This document shows, piece by piece, positions 16,638 to 24,264 of a stretch of 64,000 nucleotides of DNA. Source of the DNA: Desulfuromusa kysingii (lineage in GTDB: Bacteria > Desulfobacterota > Desulfuromonadia > Desulfuromonadales > Geopsychrobacteraceae); contig NZ_FNQN01000001.1 of the NCBI RefSeq assembly GCF_900107645.1, positions 145,390 to 209,389 of the forward strand, written 5' to 3'. A program made the translations under genes and the position numbers. Under the pieces are notes generated by a model. It worked only from the letters and a program-made list of their open reading frames with translations, did not search any database and was not told where the DNA came from. Every line of letters starts with the position of its first letter. The first letter of the stretch is position 1.

Positions 16638-18263
16638 ATGTCTATAACATTTGGCGGTTTAGCCACAGGCTTGGATACAAATGCCATCATTGACCAGTTG
16701 ATGGAGATTGAACGTCAACCGGTTGAGCGTTTAGAGTCCGATCGCTCCTGGTTTACCACTCGTCAAGATGCGTATACCACCTTTGATACCAAGTTGACGA
16801 ATTTTCTTTCTCGGATTGAAGACCTCGGTTCTTCAGAGGATTTGCTGAAAAAATCGGTCACTTCGACAAGTGAAGATTTTTTTTCAGTCAGTGCCGATAC
16901 CGATGCTTTGGCGGGAACCAGTTATCAGGTTGAAGTTGTCTCTCTGGCTCAGGTGCAAAAAAATGTATCTCAAGGTTATGCAGATAAGTCTGCTCACGGT
17001 TTTTCCCTTGGGGAATTAACTTTGACGGTCGGAGACAATGAGGCCGTAAGCATCACAATCGATGAAACCAATAACTCTCTCGAAGGTGTTGTCCAAGCCA
17101 TCAATGATGCTGATGCGGGTGTTAACGCATCGATTATTAATGATGGGACAGATAGTCCTTACCGTTTGGTTTTAACCGGTGAGAATGTTGCTTCCGGGTT
17201 TACGCTGACATCAGCATTATCCAATTATGATGGTGATATCAGCAGTCAGTTAGAATCTGGAGGATTTTCAGATCAGGATGCTGAGATTTTTGGTAATGGC
17301 ACCCTGACCCTTTCTACTGGCGATATTATTACTCTCAGCGATACAACCAATTCACTGACTAGTATTATGGAAGCGATTAACGCTGAAACAGCAACCACGG
17401 GGGTGACGGCTTCAGTGGTGGCTGATGGCGATAATTATGTTATTTCACTCAGTGGTGATGAGACGATCGCAGCAACGGCTCTGACCGACAGTAACTATTC
17501 CCCTTTTAATTTGATTGAGACACAAGCGGCGACGCAAGCTCATGTTCGCGTCGACAGTATCGATATCTATTCCGACGATAACATGCTGACCGAAGCGATT
17601 CCTGGGTTGAGTTTGGATTTGCTTGAGGCTGAAGAAGGGACAACAACCGTTGTCTCTGTCGGGATTGACGAAATCGCGATTAAGTCGCAAATTCAATCTT
17701 TTGTTACGGGTTATAATGAAGTCGCTAGTTTTATCAATAGTCAGTCAACAATCAACGGTTCATCCGGTGGCATTTTGAATGGCGACTCCGGTGTGAATGT
17801 TATTAAGCGTCGACTCCAGGGATTATTGACGACGACAATTGATAATAGTGGCAGCTTTGCAGCTTTGTCTCAACTGGGGTTAAAAACCCAGCAAGATGGA
17901 ACTTTAGCGCTCGATGATGAGATGTTGACCGATGCGATTCAGAACAATTTGGCTGATGTTGAAAAACTTCTTGTTGGCGAAGGTGATAATGACGGGGTTG
18001 CGGTTAAGTTTCAAAATTACTTAGAAGATATTACTGATTCCATTGATGGGGTTTTGGCAGGAACGGAAAAGAGTACAGAGTCAAATCTTAAGCGAATCGA
18101 CAATCGTATCGAACAGATTGAGGCGCGTTTGACTTCACGAGAGACGACTATGCGTCAACAGTATACGGCTCTTGAAAATATAATCAGTGGCATGAACAGT
18201 CAAAGTTCTTTTCTTACTCAACAAATGGATATGCTGAATAATATGCTAACGGGGAATAACTAA
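16638..18263 (+). CDS. fliD: flagellar filament cap protein FliD
   Basis: A 541-residue FliD. The N-terminal domain starts ITFGGLATGLDTNAIIDQLM and includes ERQPVERLESDRSWFTTRQD (about residues 25-44). Flagellin hook IN-type repeats occupy the middle. The C-terminal domain contains LLTTTIDNSGSFAALSQLGL and a long coiled coil ending in QSSFLTQQMDMLNNML. FliD forms the pentameric cap that folds exported flagellin. I chose ATG 16638 after GGGAGAG rather than the in-frame TTG at 16635. fliS begins 1 base after the stop. Confidence 0.95.
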   Translation: MSITFGGLATGLDTNAIIDQLMEIERQPVERLESDRSWFTTRQDAYTTFDTKLTNFLSRIEDLGSSEDLLKKSVTSTSEDFFSVSADTDALAGTSYQVEVVSLAQVQKNVSQGYADKSAHGFSLGELTLTVGDNEAVSITIDETNNSLEGVVQAINDADAGVNASIINDGTDSPYRLVLTGENVASGFTLTSALSNYDGDISSQLESGGFSDQDAEIFGNGTLTLSTGDIITLSDTTNSLTSIMEAINAETATTGVTASVVADGDNYVISLSGDETIAATALTDSNYSPFNLIETQAATQAHVRVDSIDIYSDDNMLTEAIPGLSLDLLEAEEGTTTVVSVGIDEIAIKSQIQSFVTGYNEVASFINSQSTINGSSGGILNGDSGVNVIKRRLQGLLTTTIDNSGSFAALSQLGLKTQQDGTLALDDEMLTDAIQNNLADVEKLLVGEGDNDGVAVKFQNYLEDITDSIDGVLAGTEKSTESNLKRIDNRIEQIEARLTSRETTMRQQYTALENIISGMNSQSSFLTQQMDMLNNMLTGNN

Positions 18264-18264
18264 A

Positions 18265-18696
18265 ATGAATGCATACGTGAATCAATATCAGAACAATCAG
18301 ATCTTGAGCGCTTCTCCGGAACAAATTTTGATTATGCTTTACGATGGTGCTATCCGTTTTTGTCGGCAGGCGCAATTGGCAATGGAGCAGGAAAATCGTA
18401 AAGTTCAAGCGGAAAAGATCAGCCGGGCAATGGCTATTGTCTGTGAGTTTTCCAACACTCTCAACCATGAGGTTGGCGGAGATATCGCAGCTGATCTCGA
18501 TGGTCTGTATGGGTTTATGTCTCGTGAATTGACCAGAGCAAATTTGCAGAATGATCGCAAAGCGTTGGAAACGGTTGAAAATCTTCTGACCGGATTGCGT
18601 GAAACCTGGGTTGAAGCTATTGAGATCAACCGGGGTGGCGCGCAGCAAGTGGCAAAGACGGAACCGGAAGTCAGACACGTAGCGGCTGCATTTTGA
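18265..18696 (+). CDS. fliS: flagellin export chaperone FliS
   Basis: A 143-residue helical protein. It begins NAYVNQYQNNQILSASPEQI and has LIMLYDGAIRFCRQA (about residues 22-36), typical of FliS. It binds the C-terminal end of unpolymerised flagellin and targets it to FlhA. It follows fliD by 1 base, as in most species. Confidence 0.95.
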   Translation: MNAYVNQYQNNQILSASPEQILIMLYDGAIRFCRQAQLAMEQENRKVQAEKISRAMAIVCEFSNTLNHEVGGDIAADLDGLYGFMSRELTRANLQNDRKALETVENLLTGLRETWVEAIEINRGGAQQVAKTEPEVRHVAAAF

Positions 18697-18787
18697 GACG
18701 TTGGCAAACCTTCTCCACTGGTGAGATGATGGTATCAGGCCCGTTGGGAAAAGCACACTTAATGGAAGATTGTTTGAAGGTTGTTTT

Positions 18788-19186
18788 ATGGAAACATGCC
18801 TAAAAAAATCGATAGAGCAATACCGGCAGATTATTGAACATGCAAGCCAACTTGATCAGTTGTTGTTGAAGGCTGATCCTGAAAAATTGCACATCTATAC
18901 TGAGCGACTGCAAGAACTCCAGGATGAGGCCGGGTTGAATGATCGTATTTTTCTTGAAATTTTTCCCCATACATCGACCTATTGGCAAGATCATCCTCTG
19001 TTTCTGGAACGGGCCCGTCTGCTGGAAAAAATCGTTGAGTTGAACCATTTGCTATTGCCAAGAATCCGTGGCATGATGGCCGTTACTGCGCATGAGTTGT
19101 CACAGATCAAAGATGGACGAGTGGCTGTTTCTGGATACCATCAAATTCCTGCCACACGGCAACAGCATGTGCGTGGAGTTGTTTAA
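18788..19186 (+). CDS. FliT-like small flagellar chaperone
   Basis: A 132-residue, mainly helical cytoplasmic protein. FliT sequences diverge strongly, so the call leans on position right after fliS, size and the helical pattern with ERARLLEKIVELNHLL (about residues 77-92). FliT chaperones FliD. ATG 18788 was chosen because the longer in-frame start (18770) has no ribosome site. The possibility of an unrelated small regulator cannot be excluded. Confidence 0.55.
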   Translation: METCLKKSIEQYRQIIEHASQLDQLLLKADPEKLHIYTERLQELQDEAGLNDRIFLEIFPHTSTYWQDHPLFLERARLLEKIVELNHLLLPRIRGMMAVTAHELSQIKDGRVAVSGYHQIPATRQQHVRGVV

Positions 19187-19230
19187 CTCAACTTACAGTC
19201 CAGTCGTTTCGATCTGCCAAGGGTTCCTTT

Positions 19231-19899
19231 ATGTCTGTACTGAGACAATTAAAAGATTACCGTGTTGTTAAAGTTTCTCTGCCACTGCTCGACGGTAATA
19301 AAATCGCCTTAGACGCTGTTGCCAAGACGACGACTTCCCCCCATTTCGAAGTCACCTTTCTCCCTGATCAATTAAATCCGGAACTGCTAAATCATGAAGA
19401 GTTTTGTTTCGTTGGTTTTGACGTCGCTGGGGAAAACAAATCAATTAAAGCGAAGATTAATACCGTCGTTGAGAAAGCAAAATTGCTGCTTGAGATGGTT
19501 GAATCGTTCGCCTATATCCAAAAACGGGGCTATTTTCGGGTTGATGCGGATTTGTCTGTCAGTTACTGGATTATCAACGAGGAACATCCATCAGCCAAGT
19601 CGGTACAGACCCCTGTAAATATTAGTGGTGGCGGCTTGCGGTTGCCCGTTTCCGAAAAAATTAAAACCGGAACCCAACTTGGGTTGGAGATCGTTATCGA
19701 TGCTCCGCAGTCCACAGTCGTTGAATGCGTCGGTGAGGTTGTCTCTAATTATGATGATGATAAGGGGAACAGGCAGGTTGCGTTGACCTTTGTCGATATC
19801 GAGGATGACGATCGGGATGCAATCATCGCTTATTGCTTGGCTGAACAGCGGAAACAATTGCGCTTGCGGGTGAAGCTTATTGGTGACGCTATCATCTGA
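19231..19899 (+). CDS. PilZ-domain cyclic di-GMP receptor, YcgR-like
   Basis: A 222-residue protein with an N-terminal YcgR-N-like beta domain (about residues 1-95) and a C-terminal PilZ domain. The PilZ c-di-GMP motif RxxxR is in KRGYFRVDADLS (about 99-110), and the N/DxSxxG motif is in VNISGGGLRL (about 130-139). Proteins of this type bind c-di-GMP and slow or bias the flagellar motor. It lies at the end of the filament gene run and converges on a diguanylate cyclase gene, so ligand maker and receptor are neighbours. Confidence 0.88.
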   Translation: MSVLRQLKDYRVVKVSLPLLDGNKIALDAVAKTTTSPHFEVTFLPDQLNPELLNHEEFCFVGFDVAGENKSIKAKINTVVEKAKLLLEMVESFAYIQKRGYFRVDADLSVSYWIINEEHPSAKSVQTPVNISGGGLRLPVSEKIKTGTQLGLEIVIDAPQSTVVECVGEVVSNYDDDKGNRQVALTFVDIEDDDRDAIIAYCLAEQRKQLRLRVKLIGDAII

Positions 19900-19962
19900 A
19901 TCCAGCACGTCATTGATCCCTAAGATCATTGACCTGTGCGAGTATCTCTGAATATTACAATC

Positions 19963-20000
19963 CACAGGGGACAGGATATTAATTCTGTCCCCTGTGTTTT
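19963..20000. terminator. bidirectional terminator between the PilZ and diguanylate cyclase genes
   Basis: CACAGGGGACAG pairs with CTGTCCCCTGTG around a 10-base A/T-rich loop, followed by TTTT. The convergent flanking genes both need an end here. The GGGGACAG core recurs elsewhere in the window, so this may also be a dispersed palindrome. Confidence 0.75.
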
Positions 20001-20979
20001 AGTAGGAGCCAAAAGCGAGTTGTGGCGCAGCAGTATAGTCGAAGGAGGAAACCCTGGAGATGATATCCGTCGCTTGCCACACTTCAGTTCGATTCCGACC
20101 ATTCTCTTTCGCTTGATAGAGGGCTTGATCCGCTTCTTCAATGAGTTGAGCCGGATGGATATTGCTCCCCCGGTTAGCACAGCTGATGCCGATACTGATA
20201 GTGATCGGTAGCCGTCCTGCCGGTTGTTGCTGGGAAACTTTTGCGACCTGTTTGTGGATCCTCTTAGCCAGAACTTCGGCGTTATTTCCCTTGGTGTCAG
20301 GAAGAATAACCGCAAATTCTTCACCGCCATAACGACAGCAGATATCTGCATTTCTCGCAGAGGTCTGGATTGCGTCAGCGACCAGGCGGAGCACAGAGTC
20401 TCCGGTTTGATGACCGTAGGTATCGTTAAATCGTTTGAAATGATCTAAATCTATCATTAACAGTGAGTAGGGGACACCTGAGCGTTGTGAGCAGGCCGAT
20501 GCCTGTTTGATACTCATGTCAAAGGTGGCGCGGTTGCCCAATTTCGTCAGTGGATCGGTTAACGCCATTTTTTGTAGTTGCTCTTTACTTTGTCGCAGCT
20601 CCAAAAGGCGTTGCCACCGTTCCAGATGGCGATTCATCCGTGCACTCAGTTCGATTGGATCGATCTCAACATAAACAGAATCACTGGCTCCCAGTTGATA
20701 TCCATTGAGGAGACCTTGTTGGTCCTCAGCGAAGGCGATCAGAGGGAGGTCATGCCATTTTTCATTAGCATGGAGTTTGCTAATCCAGGTGGCTTTTTGC
20801 CCCTCATTCTCGATTGCCCAACACACCATGTCCGCAGGTTTGGATTTTAAATGTTGAAACAGGTCATCCGAGGAGCCTAATGGCTTGATTTGCTGAAAAA
20901 GACCAGTTGCAGTGAGGTGGTTGATCAGTTGATCTTTTTTATCTTTATTGTTGGCAATAATCAGAGCCGTTGTATTCAT
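19999..20979 (-). CDS. diguanylate cyclase with degenerate receiver domain
   Basis: About 326 residues. The C-terminal GGDEF domain has LTDPLTKLGNRATFDMSI, LIDLDHFKRFNDTYGHQTGD-type sequence and the active-site GGEEF in CCRYGGEEFAVILPD. An RNAD inhibitory site (RxxD) lies 5 residues before GGEEF. The N-terminal 120 residues have receiver-like length and hydrophobic pattern, but the acidic pair reads ANNKD and the phosphorylation segment is ADMVCWAIE without an aligned Asp, so phospho-control is unlikely. It makes c-di-GMP. The start is uncertain: ATG 20979 starts the domain, and ATG 21027 or 21045 would extend it. Confidence 0.85.
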   Translation of the reverse strand: MNTTALIIANNKDKKDQLINHLTATGLFQQIKPLGSSDDLFQHLKSKPADMVCWAIENEGQKATWISKLHANEKWHDLPLIAFAEDQQGLLNGYQLGASDSVYVEIDPIELSARMNRHLERWQRLLELRQSKEQLQKMALTDPLTKLGNRATFDMSIKQASACSQRSGVPYSLLMIDLDHFKRFNDTYGHQTGDSVLRLVADAIQTSARNADICCRYGGEEFAVILPDTKGNNAEVLAKRIHKQVAKVSQQQPAGRLPITISIGISCANRGSNIHPAQLIEEADQALYQAKENGRNRTEVWQATDIISRVSSFDYTAAPQLAFGSY

Positions 20980-21346
20980 CACTCGCTTGTCTTTCTGCCC
21001 CTCAGAAATATCGATGATATGATTCATTGTCTCTACTTTCGGCATATTATTAGATATTCTTTAGCTCTAATTGCAGCCCACATGAATATTTTCGTGAAAC
21101 GTCCTATCCTCCTAAAGCGAAATTTATGCCAAGTTGAAAAAACCAGTAAAAACAGCTGCTGCCCTTGTTTCTGTCAGTTTTATGACATGATTGCAGGGAA
21201 TGTTGCTTTGCTGTGTTGACTTTTGTCGGTATTTTGACGATGAAGCCAGGGGTTGGTTCGATGGTCTGTTCTGAGTGAATTTTGGGATGTGTGTTATATT
21301 TCCAGTGAAAAAGTAAACTTTGTTCCCTGAAGGTCGAAAAGTCACC
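20980..21346. other. divergent intergenic region between diguanylate cyclase and fliK-like genes
   Basis: A region between divergent genes that should hold both promoters. A TTGACTTTTG stretch near 21218 could be a -35 element for the rightward gene, but no matching -10 is convincing. No RNA gene or repeat is visible. Confidence 0.3.
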
Positions 21347-23080
21347 ATGACAACAGTGAATTCGAAAATACCTGCAAATTTGTTTGTTGTGTCGCCAGCT
21401 GTTTCATCAGGTCCTGTTGCGAGTGAGGCCCCTGGCCTGAACCTTGGTCAGATGCTTCAAGGGGTGGTTGTCCGTCGGGAGCTGGATCGGGTTGTTTTGG
21501 AAGTTGACCGACAGCTTTATCTGGCGCGGGGGGAGAAGGAGCTGCAGGTTGGTCAAAAGGTCAATTTGCAGGTGTTGCAAACCCAACCCCATTTGGAGTT
21601 CCAAGTCCTTGCCGACTCTGTCAGTTCCAGATTGAATCAATCTCTGCCGTTATTGACGCGCCCATTTGACTGGAATCAGTTGGTCGCGCAGTTACAGCAA
21701 CTGCCTCAGCAAGAGATGGAATCGGTCGCGTCGAAGCAAGTTTATCATCAGTTGCAACAACTATTGCCCCTTGTTCCGGCCGGTTCAGCTCAGATTGAGG
21801 CACAGATCGACATGATTGTGGCCCAGTTAAAACAGTTGCTGTCAGCTGAAGTCGGTCAGAGCTCTGGGGTTTCATCTCCCGCTCCACCTTCGCAGCAAAT
21901 CGTTTTTCAGGGGGATGGACAGCGGATCTCTGCAGGGCTGTCTCCGGTTTTTATGGGGGTGATTAAGGCTTTGCAGGGGCAATTGTCGCTATTACCACAG
22001 CGCGACGATGGAGCTCAGCTCAAAAACTGGTATGCGACAACCCGAAAGCTGTTGGCTCCATTACACCAAGTCCCACAGTTGTTGGCACCACAACGCCAGC
22101 TACTGGTCTCTGTCCTCAGACAACTGCAACAACACCCCCAGGTTTCACCACAATTATCCGGGGAGGTGGAACAAATTCTTGTCCAAATAGAGAGGCAGGT
22201 CGCAACAGAGACCTCTGTTGTTGCGGGGGAGCTCAAGCAACCTGTTATCTCTGGATCTGAGGCCGTAAGGGCAATTCCCTCGCCCCAAGAGTCGGCGAAT
22301 GTGGCAACTCTCTCCACGGCGATAAAGCAGTTACTGTCTCAAGTGCAACAAGCTCAAGATCAACGTCAGGGTGTTTCTCCTGAATTACTGGGGCGGCTGG
22401 AAGGGTTGCACAGTCGTTTACAGCCGTTATCGCAGACGTTTCCTGGTTTTGATATGATGATAGGACAATTGGAGCAGCTGATCGCACAACGGCCAAGCGC
22501 TCCTCAAGGGGGGCAACTCGGGGTGCTATCGCAGTTGTTCGGGGTTCATCTTGAAGCAGAACTGCTGCGGGGGAAGGATCGAGATGCCTTGCATAGTTTG
22601 AAGCTGAGCCTGTTGAAATTGCAGCAAGATTTCGGGGGCGATGTGAAGGAGCCTCTGCATCGGATTGAGCTGTTTCAGCTCTGTAAGGCAAAGTTGGCTG
22701 AAGAGCAGGTGACGTTTTTACCTTTACCCTTCAACGAGTTGGAAGAGGGTTATTTGTTGGCAGAAAAACAGTCCCGTGAAGATTGTCAAGACGAGGACGG
22801 TGAGCCTCCACTACAGATGTCGTTATCTTTGCGGCTTTCTGCGCTTGGGAATGTCCGTATTGACATGCTTTACGAAAAACAGAGATTGCACTTGCGGTTA
22901 GCCGGTGAGGATCAGGAGAAAATGAGCTATTTGCGAAGTTGTGCCGATGAATTGAAGGAATCGCTTGAAGCTGTAGAGTTGCAGGGGGTTAGTTTTGGTG
23001 CCAATGCAGAATTGCCCGCGCGACAACTCCAGCAACGTTTGTTGCCCGAATCGTTCAATATGTTGGACGAAAGGCTCTGA
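21347..23080 (+). CDS. fliK: FliK-like flagellar hook-length control protein
   Basis: A 577-residue protein. It has a short N-terminal beta part (LDRVVLEVDRQLYLARGEKE), a long Gln/Pro-rich middle (about residues 90-400) and a C-terminal domain matching the Flg_hook pattern: MSLSLRLSALGNVRIDMLYE (about 488-507) and LHLRLAGEDQEKMSYLRSCA (about 510-529). FliK measures the hook and triggers the FlhB specificity switch. The next gene, 5 bases on, encodes an isolated FlhB C-terminal domain, which supports the call. Codon bias to CAG/CAA reflects the Gln-rich content. ATG 21347 was preferred to TTG 21320. Confidence 0.75.
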   Translation: MTTVNSKIPANLFVVSPAVSSGPVASEAPGLNLGQMLQGVVVRRELDRVVLEVDRQLYLARGEKELQVGQKVNLQVLQTQPHLEFQVLADSVSSRLNQSLPLLTRPFDWNQLVAQLQQLPQQEMESVASKQVYHQLQQLLPLVPAGSAQIEAQIDMIVAQLKQLLSAEVGQSSGVSSPAPPSQQIVFQGDGQRISAGLSPVFMGVIKALQGQLSLLPQRDDGAQLKNWYATTRKLLAPLHQVPQLLAPQRQLLVSVLRQLQQHPQVSPQLSGEVEQILVQIERQVATETSVVAGELKQPVISGSEAVRAIPSPQESANVATLSTAIKQLLSQVQQAQDQRQGVSPELLGRLEGLHSRLQPLSQTFPGFDMMIGQLEQLIAQRPSAPQGGQLGVLSQLFGVHLEAELLRGKDRDALHSLKLSLLKLQQDFGGDVKEPLHRIELFQLCKAKLAEEQVTFLPLPFNELEEGYLLAEKQSREDCQDEDGEPPLQMSLSLRLSALGNVRIDMLYEKQRLHLRLAGEDQEKMSYLRSCADELKESLEAVELQGVSFGANAELPARQLQQRLLPESFNMLDERL

Positions 23081-23085
23081 CCCTT

Positions 23086-23373
23086 ATGATTGATCGAGAT
23101 CAGAATAAGCTCCAGGCTGTTGCTCTTCGCTACGATCGCCGACCAACATCGACTCCAGAGATTGTCGCCAGCGGCAGCGGTGATCTGGCTCAACAAATTA
23201 TTGCCGCAGCTAAAGAGGCCGGCGTTGATATTGTTCAGGATCCCGACTTGCTGGAAGTTCTCGGGCGAATCCCCGTCGGCGAGGAGGTTCCTGCAGAATT
23301 ATTTCAGGCTGTCGCAGAAATTCTGGCTTTCATCTACCGGATTAACGGTCGTTATGCAACGGAGCAAAGCTGA
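23086..23373 (+). CDS. FlhB C-terminal-domain-like protein (FlhX type)
   Basis: A 95-residue cytoplasmic protein. It matches the post-autocleavage part of FlhB/EscU: AVALRYDRRPTSTPEIVASG (about residues 11-30), IIAAAKEAGVDIVQDPDLLE and IPVGEEVPAELFQAVAEILA. The NPTH cleavage site and the membrane domain are absent, as in stand-alone FlhX/YlqH proteins. Such proteins can partly replace FlhB-C in export switching. It is coupled to the fliK-like gene. Confidence 0.88.
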   Translation: MIDRDQNKLQAVALRYDRRPTSTPEIVASGSGDLAQQIIAAAKEAGVDIVQDPDLLEVLGRIPVGEEVPAELFQAVAEILAFIYRINGRYATEQS

Positions 23374-23422
23374 AAAAGCTCTTTACAGCCTCCAATCTGT
23401 TAGTGTAATGTCTGCAATTCGC

Positions 23423-23510
23423 GGAGAGGTGACCGAGAGGCCGATGGTGCTCGCCTGGAAAGCGGGTGTAGTTAACGCTACCCGGGGTTCGAATCCCCGC
23501 CTCTCCGCCA
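23423..23510 (+). tRNA. tRNA-Ser (anticodon GGA)
   Basis: The acceptor stem GGAGAGG (23423-23429) pairs with CCTCTCC (23500-23506), followed by G and an encoded CCA. The T arm is CGGGGTTCGAATCCCCG. The anticodon loop reads CTGGAAA, giving GGA for UCC/UCU codons. A long variable arm (GCGGGTGTAGTTAACGCTACC region) is typical of class II tRNA-Ser. Confidence 0.95.
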
Positions 23511-23511
23511 T
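23490..23511 (+). repeat. 22-bp direct repeat, copy 1 (tRNA-Ser 3' end)
   Basis: The 3' T-arm, acceptor strand, CCA and following T of tRNA-Ser are repeated exactly at 23695-23716, 205 bases downstream. There is no integrase gene between or beside the copies. Confidence 0.9.
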
Positions 23512-23574
23512 TTAGAATAAAAAAGATCATCTTTCTGCAACAACCTCGCGTTGTGCAAATATGGTAGATTTCTA

Positions 23575-23716
23575 GCGGGGATTCGAAGCGGAACGAACGC
23601 TGACTTAATGTCAGAGAAGCGGCCAGGGATGGCCGCGACAGTGAGTGAAGGGGAGGTGACGCAGGAATCGACGTGATGTCGATGACGGAGTGACCGAATC
23701 CCCGCCTCTCCGCCAT
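23575..23716 (+). ncRNA. rtT-like structured element that repeats the tRNA-Ser 3' end
   Basis: GCGGGGATTCG (23575-23585) is the exact inverse of CGAATCCCCGC (23695-23705), giving an 11-bp closing stem. Inside are three hairpins: CTGAC/GTCAG (23600-23614), GCGGCC-AGGGAT-GGCCGC (23619-23636) and ATCGAC/GTCGAT (23667-23683). The right arm is part of a 22-base exact copy of the tRNA-Ser 3' end (23490-23511 and 23695-23716). It would be transcribed with the tRNA and released by tRNA 3' processing. I infer an RNA similar in concept to the E. coli tyrT rtT repeat; function unknown. Confidence 0.5.
23695..23716 (+). repeat. 22-bp direct repeat, copy 2
   Basis: Exact copy of tRNA-Ser positions 23490-23511. 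Here it forms the right arm of the structured element. Confidence 0.9.
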
Positions 23717-23724
23717 AGTTTTAG

Positions 23725-23842
23725 GACTGATGAAAAACGCTCATCTGCGGTGTTGTCCTGAATCTACTTCAACGACGTACCTAGCGGTACGACTTATTCA
23801 GTAGATTTCGTCCGCCTTGCAGCTAAACATTTTTGATCAGTC
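23725..23842. repeat. 118-bp imperfect palindromic repeat, MITE-like
   Basis: Ends GACTGATGAAAAAC and ATTTTTGATCAGTC are inverted repeats with two mismatches. Inner arms AATCTACT and AGTAGATT, and a central CGTACC-TAGC-GGTACG, continue the dyad. The whole element could fold into one long hairpin. I recall similar elements in related genomes, unverified. No target duplication is evident. Confidence 0.6.
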
Positions 23843-24027
23843 TTGCAAGTTCGGTAGATGCTGACAAGGGACAGTTTCAAAATCACGGGTTTTTCTTTTA
23901 ATTTCAGAATGGCTTAATCTCCCGTGTGGGTTGCAATTCCACGACCTTGTTTCTAGTTAGATTGTAATTAATCTCGAATTTTGCGTTGTAGCTAAAAATA
24001 TCTTTTTAAGATTCCGGTCATCAATTG

Positions 24028-24151
24028 CCGGTAGAAGTGACAGCCGGGTCCCGCGCAACGGACGACCGCGAACTCCGTCAGGCCCGGAAGGGAGCAGCGG
24101 TAACGGTTTTGGCCGTGTGCCGCGGGAGTGCCTGGCTGTCACTTGTACCGG
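24028..24151 (+). ncRNA. ffs: signal recognition particle RNA, small bacterial type (4.5S)
   Basis: The conserved domain IV core CAGGCCCGGAAGGGAGCAGC with its GGAA tetraloop lies at about 24079-24098, flanked by AACTCCGT and the GGAGTG strand. Ends AAGTGACAGCC (24035-24045) and GGCTGTCACTT (24134-24144) pair, and CCGGTA/TACCGG (24028-24033 and 24146-24151) lengthen the stem. It acts with Ffh in membrane targeting. Location directly before dnaX is common. Confidence 0.93.
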
Positions 24152-24264
24152 TAATTTTGTCTGGAGGCTGTGCCCTTCAGGTGAGGTCAGGCTGAAAGCG
24201 ATCGCAGTAAAAAATCCTCAGCCAGATTCTGTTTATCCCTATTTTATTGTCCTGGAGAATGATT

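Noticed and set aside
23090-23515. ORF running through the tRNA-Ser gene
   Set aside because: It overlaps the FlhB-like gene in another frame and reads through a certain tRNA.
23490-23716. Direct repeats of the tRNA end as attL/attR of an integrated element
   Set aside because: Only 205 bases separate the copies and no integrase gene is present. A structured RNA repeat explains the inverted arm better, although a remnant cannot be fully excluded.
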